From: an uncultured Saprospirales bacterium
Lineage (GTDB): Bacteria; Bacteroidota; Bacteroidia; Chitinophagales; Saprospiraceae
Direction of reading: 5' to 3'
NCBI GenBank assembly: GCA_937899855.1
Contig: CALCCH010000227.1
Location: 1 to 35,491 of the forward strand
DNA length: 35,491 bases
Positions 23,265 through 30,134 of this stretch are shown in pieces; position 1 is the first letter of the stretch, and each line of letters begins with the position of its first letter. The position numbers and the translations under genes were made by a program. The notes beneath the pieces were generated by a model. The model saw only the letters and a program-made list of their open reading frames with translations, made no database searches and was not told the origin of the DNA.

Positions 23265-25115
23265 TTACAATGGGCCGCTTTCCTGCCCATTTGGGGGAGC
23301 TGCCGCCCGGAGCGGGATGCGGAGGTTGACGACCGTACCCCGCCCCGGTTCGCTGCTAAAATCGACCCGACCATCCAGGGCCCGGACCCGCGAATTGATG
23401 TTGAGCATGCCCTGACTGTGGGGATCCACCTCATCGGGGGCAAACCCCCGTCCGTTATCCTCCACCACGACCACCAACTGATCCTCCCGCCGCAACAACT
23501 GCAAGTCGACCTCCGTGGCCTCGGCGTGTTTGAGAATGTTGTTGAGCAGCTCTTGTAAAATCCGGTAGACGTTGATTTCCACCACTTCGGGTAGGCTCCG
23601 GTCGAGGCGGTGTTGTTGCCATTCAACCTGGATACCACTGTTGCGAAAACTGGTGGCGAGTAAGTCTTCGAGGGCCGCTACGAGTCCCAGCTCGCTCAGG
23701 GCCCGTGGCATCATCCGGTGCGACAGCTCGCGCACCTCCCGGGCGGTACCATCGAGGACTTGGCCCAGGTCCCGCAGTTCCCGACGGGCTTGGGGCCGTT
23801 GGGGGTTTAGCCCGTCCTCCAGGTGCTGCCAGGCCATTTTTAAGCCCGTGAGCTGTTGGCCAATCCCGTCGTGGAGGTCCTTGGCGATGCGTTTGCGTTC
23901 GCGCTCCTGTACATCGAGCGTATTCTGCAGCAATTCCCTTTGGAAGCGCAGTTGTTTTTCGCGGAGTTGGCTGCGTTGTTGGTGGCGGTAGTTCAAAAAG
24001 GCCAGGGCCCCCAGCAGGGCCAGTACCAATAGGGCGGCCAGGGCCAGGGCGAGGCGGGGCCGGTACTGCTGTTGGCGCAGGGCCATTTCCTCCTGTTGCC
24101 AGGCAATCTGTCGTTCTTTTTGCTCGGTTTCGTACTGGGTCTCCATCTTGGCCAACTCGGCGATTCGCTCGGCGGACAGGAGGCTATCCTGGAGGGCGTA
24201 GCTCTGCCGGAGGTAGTCCAGGGCGCGCTCGGTTTCCCCTAATTTGGCGTAGGACTTGGAGGCGTATTCGAGGTTCCAGCGGCTCAGGTCGAGGTAGGCG
24301 AGGCGGCGCGATTGCTGTAGGCTGCGCTCGAAATGTTCGGCGGCTTGGCGGTACTGCCCCCGTTGGAAGTACAGCTCGCCCATATTGGTGATGTTGATGG
24401 TCTGACCCACGGTATCGCCCAGCGACTGCCGGATCAGGGTAGAGGCTTCTACCCACTGAATGGCCCGTTCGAAGTCGCCCCGGACGGCAGCGACTTCGCC
24501 GAGGTTGTTGTAGACGTAGCCCAGGCCGACGGAATCGCCGATGCGTTGGCGGATGTCCAGGGCCCGGAGGTAGTTGGTCTCCGCTTCTTCCCAGCGTTGG
24601 AGTTTGCTCAGTACGATGCCGCGGTTGTCGTAGCTGGTGCTCAGTCCGGTGGAGTCGCCGCCGCGGCGGCAGTATTCGGCCGAGCGATCGAGGTAGTCGA
24701 GGGCCCGTTCGCGGTCGTTTTGTTTGCTGACCAGAATGGCCATTTCGTTGTAGCAGCGGCCGAGGCCGGCCCAATCTTCCTGGCTTTCGTAGCGTTGGAG
24801 GGCCATTTGGTAGTGTTCGAGGGCGCGGGGCAGGTCGCCGGCGTAGTAGTGGGCGATGCCGAGGGCGACGTTGATGGCGGCTTCGCCACTCCAGAGCTGG
24901 CGGTCGCGGAGGAGGGTCCGGGCGGTTTCGAGTAGGGGGATGCGTTCTTCCAGGGGAAGGTTTTGGGCGTATTGCTGGACGCGTTGGGCTTTTTCGTAAG
25001 CGCTGCCGCCCGTGAGGAGTTGTTCGAGGACCGCATTGGGGGGCGCTTGGCCAAAGACCGGGAGCAGATACAGCAGTAGCCCCAAAGTACTCAGATACTT
25101 GGAAATCGATAACAT
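23265..25115 (-). CDS. TPR-containing sensor histidine kinase, NarX/DegS-like
   Basis: A 616-residue membrane kinase. A signal peptide (1-23, ending FGQ) places residues 24-352 in the periplasm, where about seven TPR-like repeats occur between 80 and 310 (pattern LGxxYxxxGDxxxALxxxxxAL). A short coiled coil follows, then a transmembrane helix (355-375), and a HisKA_3 domain with phospho-acceptor His415 in RIAKDLHDGIGQQL. The ATPase domain has the N-box-like NILKHAEAT, G1 EDNGRGF and G2 GMLNINSR. This layout is common in Bacteroidota. The signal is unknown; it partners the NarL-type regulator downstream. Confidence 0.92.
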   Translation of the reverse strand: MLSISKYLSTLGLLLYLLPVFGQAPPNAVLEQLLTGGSAYEKAQRVQQYAQNLPLEERIPLLETARTLLRDRQLWSGEAAINVALGIAHYYAGDLPRALEHYQMALQRYESQEDWAGLGRCYNEMAILVSKQNDRERALDYLDRSAEYCRRGGDSTGLSTSYDNRGIVLSKLQRWEEAETNYLRALDIRQRIGDSVGLGYVYNNLGEVAAVRGDFERAIQWVEASTLIRQSLGDTVGQTINITNMGELYFQRGQYRQAAEHFERSLQQSRRLAYLDLSRWNLEYASKSYAKLGETERALDYLRQSYALQDSLLSAERIAELAKMETQYETEQKERQIAWQQEEMALRQQQYRPRLALALAALLVLALLGALAFLNYRHQQRSQLREKQLRFQRELLQNTLDVQERERKRIAKDLHDGIGQQLTGLKMAWQHLEDGLNPQRPQARRELRDLGQVLDGTAREVRELSHRMMPRALSELGLVAALEDLLATSFRNSGIQVEWQQHRLDRSLPEVVEINVYRILQELLNNILKHAEATEVDLQLLRREDQLVVVVEDNGRGFAPDEVDPHSQGMLNINSRVRALDGRVDFSSEPGRGTVVNLRIPLRAAAPPNGQESGPL

Positions 25116-25141
25116 GGAAAGCTGATTCGTCTGTATTGGTG

Positions 25142-25198
25142 GCGCCGGGGGCTCAGTCGGCCCGTTGCTCAGTTTTGGGCAAGCCTGGGCTCCGGCGC
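25142..25198 (-). promoter_or_regulatory. Strong stem-loop in the leader of the TPR kinase gene
   Basis: GCGCCGG (25142-25148) pairs perfectly with CCGGCGC (25192-25198). The pairing continues inward (GGCTCAG against CTGGGC, with wobble and one bulge). On the minus strand it lies 26 bases before the kinase ATG, so it would be in the mRNA leader. No T-run follows on that strand, so it is not a terminator. No known riboswitch pattern is recognised. Confidence 0.4.
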
Positions 25199-25491
25199 TA
25201 CTTTTGTTACGTAAAATTACGTAGAAGTTTTCATTTGTTTTGCGGATTTCGGAGGAGCGTACCCCGAGCTACCTTGCGGTATTCGCTCAAAAAACCAAAG
25301 AATAGGGCCCTGCGGTGCCCCAAATGTTTTGGAAGCCCCGAGCTGTACGCTTCTTAGACGGTCCCCGGTGAGTGGAGAAAGCCGGTGGGCCGGGATGATT
25401 AATCATCGAGGAGTGGCAGTTTACGGGGCTTTTTCGTGATTTTAACTCAATCAGGGCTTGAAAATTAGTCAGGACTGTTTATTTTAGAGTG
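25199..25491. other. Intergenic region, no gene seen
   Basis: This part of the gap between the TPR kinase and the small Cys/Lys-rich protein has no supported gene. An open frame at 25136-25357 is Arg/Ser/Leu-rich with no domain and is probably chance. The only structure noted is a perfect 14-base palindrome, GATGATTAATCATC (25394-25407), which could be an operator for the gene at 25522. Confidence 0.35.
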
Positions 25492-25514
25492 TTATTTGAA
25501 TTTAGTCCAAATAA
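25492..25514 (+). promoter_or_regulatory. Inverted repeat upstream of the small Cys/Lys-rich gene
   Basis: TTATTTG and CAAATAA form a perfect 7-bp inverted repeat with a nine-base spacer. It ends seven bases before the ATG at 25522. It could be an operator or a weak leader hairpin that affects ribosome access. Confidence 0.35.
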
Positions 25515-25521
25515 TAATACA

Positions 25522-25677
25522 ATGATCAAGTCCAACCTAAAACCCTTGCTGGGGATTTCCCAGCCTGGTCGTCTAGCCTTTCCACTACCCGTTATTGAGG
25601 GGAAAAAGCTCAAAAAGAAATGCTGTAAGAAATACAAAAAGGGCAAGCGTTGCAAACGCTGCCCCGGTGCGGGATAA
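25522..25677 (+). CDS. Small Lys/Cys-rich protein, hypothetical
   Basis: A 51-residue protein from the ATG at 25522 (MIKSNLKPLLG). The C-terminal third is extremely basic and holds four cysteines: KKKCCKKYKKGKRCKRCPG. The pattern CC-x7-C-x2-C suggests a small metal-binding or disulfide-linked peptide. Short proteins ending in a similar KKCC-KRC-KxCP motif are, as I recall, frequent in Bacteroidota but uncharacterised. It is followed by a convergent DsbA-like gene, which may matter for its thiols. An ATG at 25489 is in frame but would add residues encoded in the inverted repeat, so 25522 is preferred. Confidence 0.55.
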   Translation: MIKSNLKPLLGISQPGRLAFPLPVIEGKKLKKKCCKKYKKGKRCKRCPGAG

Positions 25678-25701
25678 GGAAGTTTTTTGGAACGGTAGCC
25701 G

Positions 25702-26382
25702 CTACGGCTCCACCATCGTACCGATGCTTTGTAGGATGCGTTCGGCACGGAGATAACCATTTGATACCAGCAGATAATCCTCCCCTCGCTTCAGTACCAG
25801 CGAGGGAAAGCCCCGTACGCCCAAGTCCGCTGCGAATTGAAAATCCGCTTTGATTTTGGTCTTCATTTCCTCCGATTCGAAGGCCCGCTGGAAATCCTCC
25901 GCGCTGATGCCGTAGGGAGCTACCAGCGGGAAATAGGTTTCCGCCCGGTGAACGTCCTGGTTGTGGAAGTAAAAGGCTTTTTGGACGGCTTTAAAAAACT
26001 CAAAGGCCGCCTCGGGCCGCAGCTCGCGGACCACCAGGACGGCGCGGGAAGCGGGCTCGGTATCGTACACAAAACTGTGGTCCTTGAGAATCCCGTGATT
26101 GAAAACCTGGCCGCTGCGCTTTTCCACATCGTGCCAGTGGTGCGCCAAAAAATCTTCCAGATCGGCCATCGTTTCCCGGTTGTACGGCCGGAGGCCGCCC
26201 ATTACCAATTGAAAGTCCAGGCGATCTCCCAGTTGTGCCCTGACCTTGCTGATCTCGGGGGCAAAGCCGTAGCACCAGGAACACATCGGATCGCCGACGT
26301 AGATGAGGGTCGCTTTTTCTTGTGCCATAAGTTGGAGGGTAAAAAAGAAGGTTACGATTATGAGTGGAAGTTTTTTCATCAT
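25702..26382 (-). CDS. DsbA-family thiol-disulfide oxidoreductase
   Basis: A 226-residue protein from the ATG ATG pair at 26382/26379 with a signal peptide (MMKKLPLIIVTFFFTLQLMA). A DsbA/FrnE-type thioredoxin fold follows, with the active site C34-S-W-C37 in DPMCSWCYGF, a long helical insertion, and the cis-proline loop VRGFPSLVL. Location is probably the periplasm. An in-frame ATG at 26433 would add 17 residues before the signal peptide and overlap the divergent gene. Substrates are unknown; the neighbour is a small cysteine-rich protein. The stop is TAG. Confidence 0.87.
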   Translation of the reverse strand: MMKKLPLIIVTFFFTLQLMAQEKATLIYVGDPMCSWCYGFAPEISKVRAQLGDRLDFQLVMGGLRPYNRETMADLEDFLAHHWHDVEKRSGQVFNHGILKDHSFVYDTEPASRAVLVVRELRPEAAFEFFKAVQKAFYFHNQDVHRAETYFPLVAPYGISAEDFQRAFESEEMKTKIKADFQFAADLGVRGFPSLVLKRGEDYLLVSNGYLRAERILQSIGTMVEP

Positions 26383-26394
26383 GATTATTGTCCT

Positions 26395-26402
26395 TAGCTT
26401 TG
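26395..26402 (+). promoter_or_regulatory. Bacteroidota -7 box (TAGCTTTG) next to a start codon
   Basis: This exact TAnnTTTG match ends only four bases before the ATG at 26407. If used, transcription would begin at or near the A of the ATG and the message would be leaderless. The whole divergent gap is 24 bases. Confidence 0.35.
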
Positions 26403-26406
26403 AGCC

Positions 26407-27144
26407 ATGAACTTGGAACAGGCTTACCAGCAATATCTACTCCAGTTGGAAAACATCCCCCACCGGGTAAATGTTTTTTTCGAGGCGCACTCCTGGGGGC
26501 GCTTTCGCTTGCTGACCAATGAGGTGGAATTGTTTTCGGACCCCCAGGGTTACCGCCCCTACGCCCAAATTCAGTCCCCACCCTACGACCAGTGGCTCCT
26601 CCTGGACCCCACCCGGGAGCACATCCTCCTGCGCCACGGCGACGATGCCGATCCCGTCGCGGTCGCCACCAGCCTTGAGGAATTCTGGACCCCCAGCGAT
26701 TGGGAAGGAGCCGTCGCCGCCGCCCAGCCCGAATTCTATTTCGATCGCCGCGTGTCCCTGGAGCAACTCCTTCCCCCCGACAGCTTTCTCCACACCCCCT
26801 TCCGCGACCCGGAAGCCTTCGAAACGCCCGAAGCCTACGTCCAACTCCTGCAGCTCGTCGCCCAAGTCAGCCAGCAAAGCGTCGCCTTTGACGAAGTCCA
26901 TCCCGAAATCCGGGGCCACCAGCAAGTCTTTCGCCTTCGCCGTACCGATCGGACCCGGGAAATCATCGTTTCAAGAACCCTCTTTGACCAGGATTTTATC
27001 CATCAACTCAACCAACTCATTGGGGAGCTGGCGCTGAGCGACCGTCGTTTGGCCACCAGCATCAGCCCCGATCTGACGATGATCCTCCTGTGGCTACTCC
27101 CCGACCAGCGGGCCCGGCTCCAAAGTCGTGGGATGTTGCTTTGA
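26407..27144 (+). CDS. Hypothetical soluble protein
   Basis: A 245-residue protein without signal peptide or membrane segments. It is acidic, rich in Leu, Gln, Asp and aromatic residues, and has no motif I recognise. Its start is 24 bases from the divergent DsbA-like gene. It ends seven bases before the stop of the convergent cupin gene. The reading frame is supported by clear third-position GC bias and an even amino-acid composition. No function is proposed. Confidence 0.72.
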   Translation: MNLEQAYQQYLLQLENIPHRVNVFFEAHSWGRFRLLTNEVELFSDPQGYRPYAQIQSPPYDQWLLLDPTREHILLRHGDDADPVAVATSLEEFWTPSDWEGAVAAAQPEFYFDRRVSLEQLLPPDSFLHTPFRDPEAFETPEAYVQLLQLVAQVSQQSVAFDEVHPEIRGHQQVFRLRRTDRTREIIVSRTLFDQDFIHQLNQLIGELALSDRRLATSISPDLTMILLWLLPDQRARLQSRGMLL

Positions 27145-27151
27145 TGCCGCG

Positions 27152-27802
27152 CTAGCTCCGCCCCAATACCAGCAGCCTACTCGCCATACTGGCCTTCACC
27201 CGCAAGCGCCGCCGCCCCTTGAGCACCAGGGCCGTATCGGGCGTCAGCCACTGATCCTCGCAGCGGATCCGTCCGCGCAGCACCTGTACAAAGAGCTCGC
27301 TGGCTACCGGCCATTCCCCCTGCCAAACCGTCCCCGCTTCCGGCTGTACGACCCACAAATCCGGCAGGCCGGGAGCCGTTTCCAATTGGGCTTCCGTACG
27401 TGCCACCGGTACCGACCAGTGCCGTTCGTCCAGCAACAGTTGGGTCCGCTGCTCCCCCAGTTGGATTTGCAGGGAGGAGTAGGTGGCCGGTTCGTCGCCC
27501 GCGGCGCGGTTCAGTAGGATGGAGGTGATCTCCAAATCATCGTGGGCATTGGCCCGAAAGCCATTTTGAAAAAAGACGTTGCGCTGTACCTGAAGCAGCC
27601 AACGCAGCGGGAAGCTCGCGGCCCCCTCCGTGGCGGACGGGAATTGGAGAATCCCGTGCCGGATTTGGGGAGCGGCCTCCGCCAGCAGGATGCGCTCACC
27701 GGAAGTTCCGGGTAGCATCCACTGCGCCAGGCCCAACTGGGGAAGAGCCGTTGCGGCCAATCCTCCCCAGCTCAGTCGTTGCATAAAAATTCGGCGTTTC
27801 AT
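27152..27802 (-). CDS. Cupin-like protein resembling degenerate YhaK-type pirin, Tat-like signal
   Basis: From the ATG at 27802 this is a 216-residue protein beginning MKRRIFMQRLSWGG, then a hydrophobic stretch ending LGLAQ. The RRIFM start and following hydrophobic stretch look like a Tat signal. An upstream in-frame ATG at 27814 adds MASK, but those bases belong to the terminal repeat of the mobile element. The body is beta-rich. NGFRANAHDDLEITSILL recalls the HPHRDMEIISYVLEG strand of YhaK pirins, but with the iron-binding histidines mostly lost. The end, LFVQVLRGRIRCEDQWL, recalls the C-terminal cupin. A true pirin gene lies upstream, so the two may have been one operon before the element inserted. 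The family call is tentative. Confidence 0.6.
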   Translation of the reverse strand: MKRRIFMQRLSWGGLAATALPQLGLAQWMLPGTSGERILLAEAAPQIRHGILQFPSATEGAASFPLRWLLQVQRNVFFQNGFRANAHDDLEITSILLNRAAGDEPATYSSLQIQLGEQRTQLLLDERHWSVPVARTEAQLETAPGLPDLWVVQPEAGTVWQGEWPVASELFVQVLRGRIRCEDQWLTPDTALVLKGRRRLRVKASMASRLLVLGRS

Positions 27803-27805
27803 TTT

Positions 27806-27967
27806 AGAAGCCATCTCAAAAATATACTTCGGGCTGCGGCAGGTTCATTTGCGCTCCTACTTCGTTGCCAAAAGCGTCGCGTAGCTACGGCTATGCTCCG
27901 TTTTGGCGCCTCGTCGGAACGCAAATGACCGCTCCCTCGCCAGCAAAAACATTTTGAGATGGCTTCT
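27806..27967 (-). repeat. MITE-like palindromic element, copy 2
   Basis: A 162-base copy of the element at 19839, in reverse orientation and without the 27-base insertion. The ends AGAAGCCATCTCAAAA and TTTTGAGATGGCTTCT are near-perfect inverted repeats flanked by T and A, consistent with a TA target duplication as in IS630/mariner-type elements. The element fills the whole gap between the pirin and cupin genes. It supplies two bases of the pirin stop codon, a TATTTTTG -7 box (27817-27824, minus) and an extra ATG in frame with the cupin gene. Confidence 0.82.
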
Positions 27968-28844
27968 AGTCAAATTTTTCTTCCAGGGTTCCCATCTTCC
28001 CCAGTTGGTAATCGCGCATGGCCTGCATGATTTCCGCCTGGCTGTTCATCACGAAGGGACCGTAGGTAGCCAGCGGCTCACCGATGGGCTCCCCGGCCAG
28101 TAGGATGGCCCGCGTTTGCTCAGTAGCCCGCAGGCGGATCGTTTCTCCGTCATTGGCCAATTGTGCCAAGTCTTTGGCTTGGAGCGAGGTCTGGTCGTTG
28201 AAAACCAGGCCACCGTCGAGCAAGTAGACAAAGCCATTGTAGGACTGGGGGATGGGAATATCGACCGTCCCGTCGGCCTCAAAATTGAGCCGCAGGGCCA
28301 GGATATTGGTAAAGGTGTTGATCGGGCCGGACAAAGAGCCAAAGCTACCGGCCACCACGCCCACTTCCACCCGGTCCTGATCGACTAGCGTGCTGGGCGT
28401 ATCTTCCTTTTGCAGGGGGTGGTAATGGGGATCACTCATCTTGTGGGCGGCGGGCGTATTGACCCAAAACTGGATCAACTCCCAGTTGCCTCCCTTTTCC
28501 GCGATTTCTTTGGGTGGCCGTTCGCTGTGGACGATGCCCCGGCCCGCGTGCATCCACTGGGTGCCTCCGGCGTGAACGATGCTGCTAACGTCGGTAGAAT
28601 CCCGATGGGGAACCGCCCCCTTTAACACAAAGGTAACGGGCGCAAAGCCACGGTGTGGGTGGGGGGGGACCCCCAGGTCCTGCGCTCGGGCCCCTCCGGC
28701 TTGGTGGATTTCGAGGTGGTGAACCAACAAGAAAGGATCGATCTGATCAATCCGTTTGTGGGGCAGGGCCTGATCGATGAGGATGCCGCCCATATTGACT
28801 TTGAAAGCCGGTAAAACGGCTTGGATAGAACGTGGTGCAATCAT
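27966..28844 (-). CDS. Pirin family protein
   Basis: A 292-residue bicupin. The iron ligands are present: His62 and His64 in PPHPHRGF, and His106 and Glu108 in GRGIVHSE, equivalent to His56, His58, His101 and Glu103 of human pirin. The C-terminal pirin domain follows (YNGFVYLLDGGL). Bacterial pirins are linked to quercetinase-like activity or redox-dependent regulation; the role here is unknown. The start ATG at 28844 has a -7 box nine bases upstream. The stop TAG straddles the boundary with the inserted element, so the original C-terminus may have been changed; the last residues are KMGTLEEKFD. Confidence 0.9.
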   Translation of the reverse strand: MIAPRSIQAVLPAFKVNMGGILIDQALPHKRIDQIDPFLLVHHLEIHQAGGARAQDLGVPPHPHRGFAPVTFVLKGAVPHRDSTDVSSIVHAGGTQWMHAGRGIVHSERPPKEIAEKGGNWELIQFWVNTPAAHKMSDPHYHPLQKEDTPSTLVDQDRVEVGVVAGSFGSLSGPINTFTNILALRLNFEADGTVDIPIPQSYNGFVYLLDGGLVFNDQTSLQAKDLAQLANDGETIRLRATEQTRAILLAGEPIGEPLATYGPFVMNSQAEIMQAMRDYQLGKMGTLEEKFD

Positions 28845-28852
28845 TGGATATT

Positions 28853-28881
28853 CAAAATTAATGTAGGTACATTTAATGTAG
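28853..28881 (-). promoter_or_regulatory. Pirin promoter with repeated operator-like sequence
   Basis: On the minus strand TAATTTTG (28853-28860) is an exact -7 box. It is followed upstream by a palindrome TACATTTAATGTA (28868-28880). On the plus strand TTAATGTAG occurs twice (28858-28866 and 28873-28881), 15 bases apart. Binding by an HxlR- or MarR-type repressor would block the promoter. Which regulator is not known. Confidence 0.42.
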
Positions 28882-28914
28882 TCACAATGTATTGACTCTT
28901 TGGCAAAAATGCAA

Positions 28915-28944
28915 GGGCTCGGCTGGGCTCGGCTGGGCTCGGCC
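28915..28944. repeat. Short tandem repeat, three units of 10 bases
   Basis: Three units of GGGCTCGGCT (the last ends in C) lie in the gap between the cco cluster and the pirin gene. It is non-coding and may vary in copy number. Confidence 0.75.
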
Positions 28945-28985
28945 GGAGGGGAGGCAAGGGTTGTGGGGGTTAAGACAGGATAGTC

Positions 28986-29684
28986 CTAGTGGCAGAGGAT
29001 GGGAAAGGCGGTTTCGAGGGTAAACCGCAGGTTGAGGGGCAGTTCGACATTGAGGCCGCGGGCGATGAGGAGGACGCCCATTAGGAGGAGGCTGAGGGGG
29101 TAAATGCGCTGGAGGTAGGGGCGCCAGCTATGGCCCAGGCGTTTGCCGATTAGGGAGGCGCCGAGCATCATGGGGAGGGTCCCGAGGCCAAAGCAAGCCA
29201 TGTAGAGCATGGCGTGGAGGATACCCTCCTGGCTGACCGCTCCGGCCAGGGCGAGGTAAACGAGTCCGCAGGGTAGGAAGCCGTTGAGCAAGCCCACGCC
29301 GAGAAAGCGCAGGGGGTGATTGGAGCGGAGGAGTTGCCCCAGGTTTTGCTGAATCCAGTTTTGCCAGGGGAGGCCAGTTTGGCTCCGGGTGCTGCTCCGC
29401 CAGGACCGTCCGCTTAGTAGCCCGGCCAGGAGTAGGACGATGCCCAGCGTCAGTGCGAGCCCTTTTTGGTAACCTGCGAGTAGGAAACCCAGGCCCAGCA
29501 TCCCGGGTAGGATACCGATCAGGGCGTAGCTGCCGATGCGGCCCAGTTGGTAGCTGACGATGTAAAAGTAGCTCTGCCAGGGGCGGTGACCCCGGTAGGG
29601 CAGCAGCAGGGCGATGGGGCCACACATGCCTACGCAGTGTAGGCTACCCAGGAGGCCGAGGCTAAAGGCGGTCCACAGTCCCAT
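28986..29684 (-). CDS. TauE/SafE-type membrane protein of the cco cluster
   Basis: A 232-residue protein with about six membrane helices. The first helix carries GSLHCVGMCGPIALLLP, a conserved Cys/His motif of this group (also called the sulfite exporter or DsbD_2-like family). The middle has LNGFLPCGLVYLALAGA. The gene follows ccoH with one base between, as in many Bacteroidota cbb3 clusters, and the motif suggests a role in handling copper for oxidase assembly. That role is inferred from position and the Cys/His motif. The C-terminus (PILCH) holds one more Cys-His pair. The stop is TAG. Confidence 0.82.
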   Translation of the reverse strand: MGLWTAFSLGLLGSLHCVGMCGPIALLLPYRGHRPWQSYFYIVSYQLGRIGSYALIGILPGMLGLGFLLAGYQKGLALTLGIVLLLAGLLSGRSWRSSTRSQTGLPWQNWIQQNLGQLLRSNHPLRFLGVGLLNGFLPCGLVYLALAGAVSQEGILHAMLYMACFGLGTLPMMLGASLIGKRLGHSWRPYLQRIYPLSLLLMGVLLIARGLNVELPLNLRFTLETAFPILCH

Positions 29685-29685
29685 C

Positions 29686-30123
29686 TTACAAGCTCAGTTC
29701 GTTTTCCTGGAAATAGGCCACGCCCCGACTTTCCCAATCGACGCGCACCCGCCAGTAGCCGGATTGGATTCGGGCGGTGGGGATCAGCATCTGCCCCCGG
29801 TCGTCGATACGGATGGGGTAACTCAGGTCCTGCCGGTGATCCGAAGGCCGGTAGAGGAGCACTTCCCCCCGCAGCGATTCGGGGGTCTCGAATTGGAGGC
29901 GCAGTTGCTGAGACTCGGGGAGTTGGTCGACGCGGAGTTGGTTCTGGTTCAGCTGACCGTTTTGACGCTTCTGGCGGAAGGTTTCGTAGTCCAGGTCGTG
30001 TTGGTAGTAATTGTCCTGCACCAGTTCGATGTCGATCTGGGTGGAGCGAACGGCCATGCTGACCATGGCGATGACGAAGGCGGTATAAAACAGGGCGATA
30101 CCCGTTCCCCAGTGGAATTTCAT
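29686..30123 (-). CDS. ccoH: FixH/CcoH cbb3 oxidase assembly protein
   Basis: A 145-residue protein with one N-terminal membrane helix (about 6-27, GTGIALFYTAFVIAMVSMA) and a periplasmic domain. The sequence VQDNYYQHDLDYE after the helix and the beta-rich remainder match FixH. The family helps assembly of cbb3 oxidase, probably through CcoI-dependent copper delivery. It lies 11 bases after ccoG. Confidence 0.87.
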   Translation of the reverse strand: MKFHWGTGIALFYTAFVIAMVSMAVRSTQIDIELVQDNYYQHDLDYETFRQKRQNGQLNQNQLRVDQLPESQQLRLQFETPESLRGEVLLYRPSDHRQDLSYPIRIDDRGQMLIPTARIQSGYWRVRVDWESRGVAYFQENELSL

Positions 30124-30134
30124 GTGCGTCGTAT

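Noticed and set aside
25136-25357. 73-codon plus-strand frame in the gap before the small Cys/Lys-rich gene.
   Set aside because: No domain, signal or sensible composition; part of it coincides with the leader stem-loop of the opposite strand.
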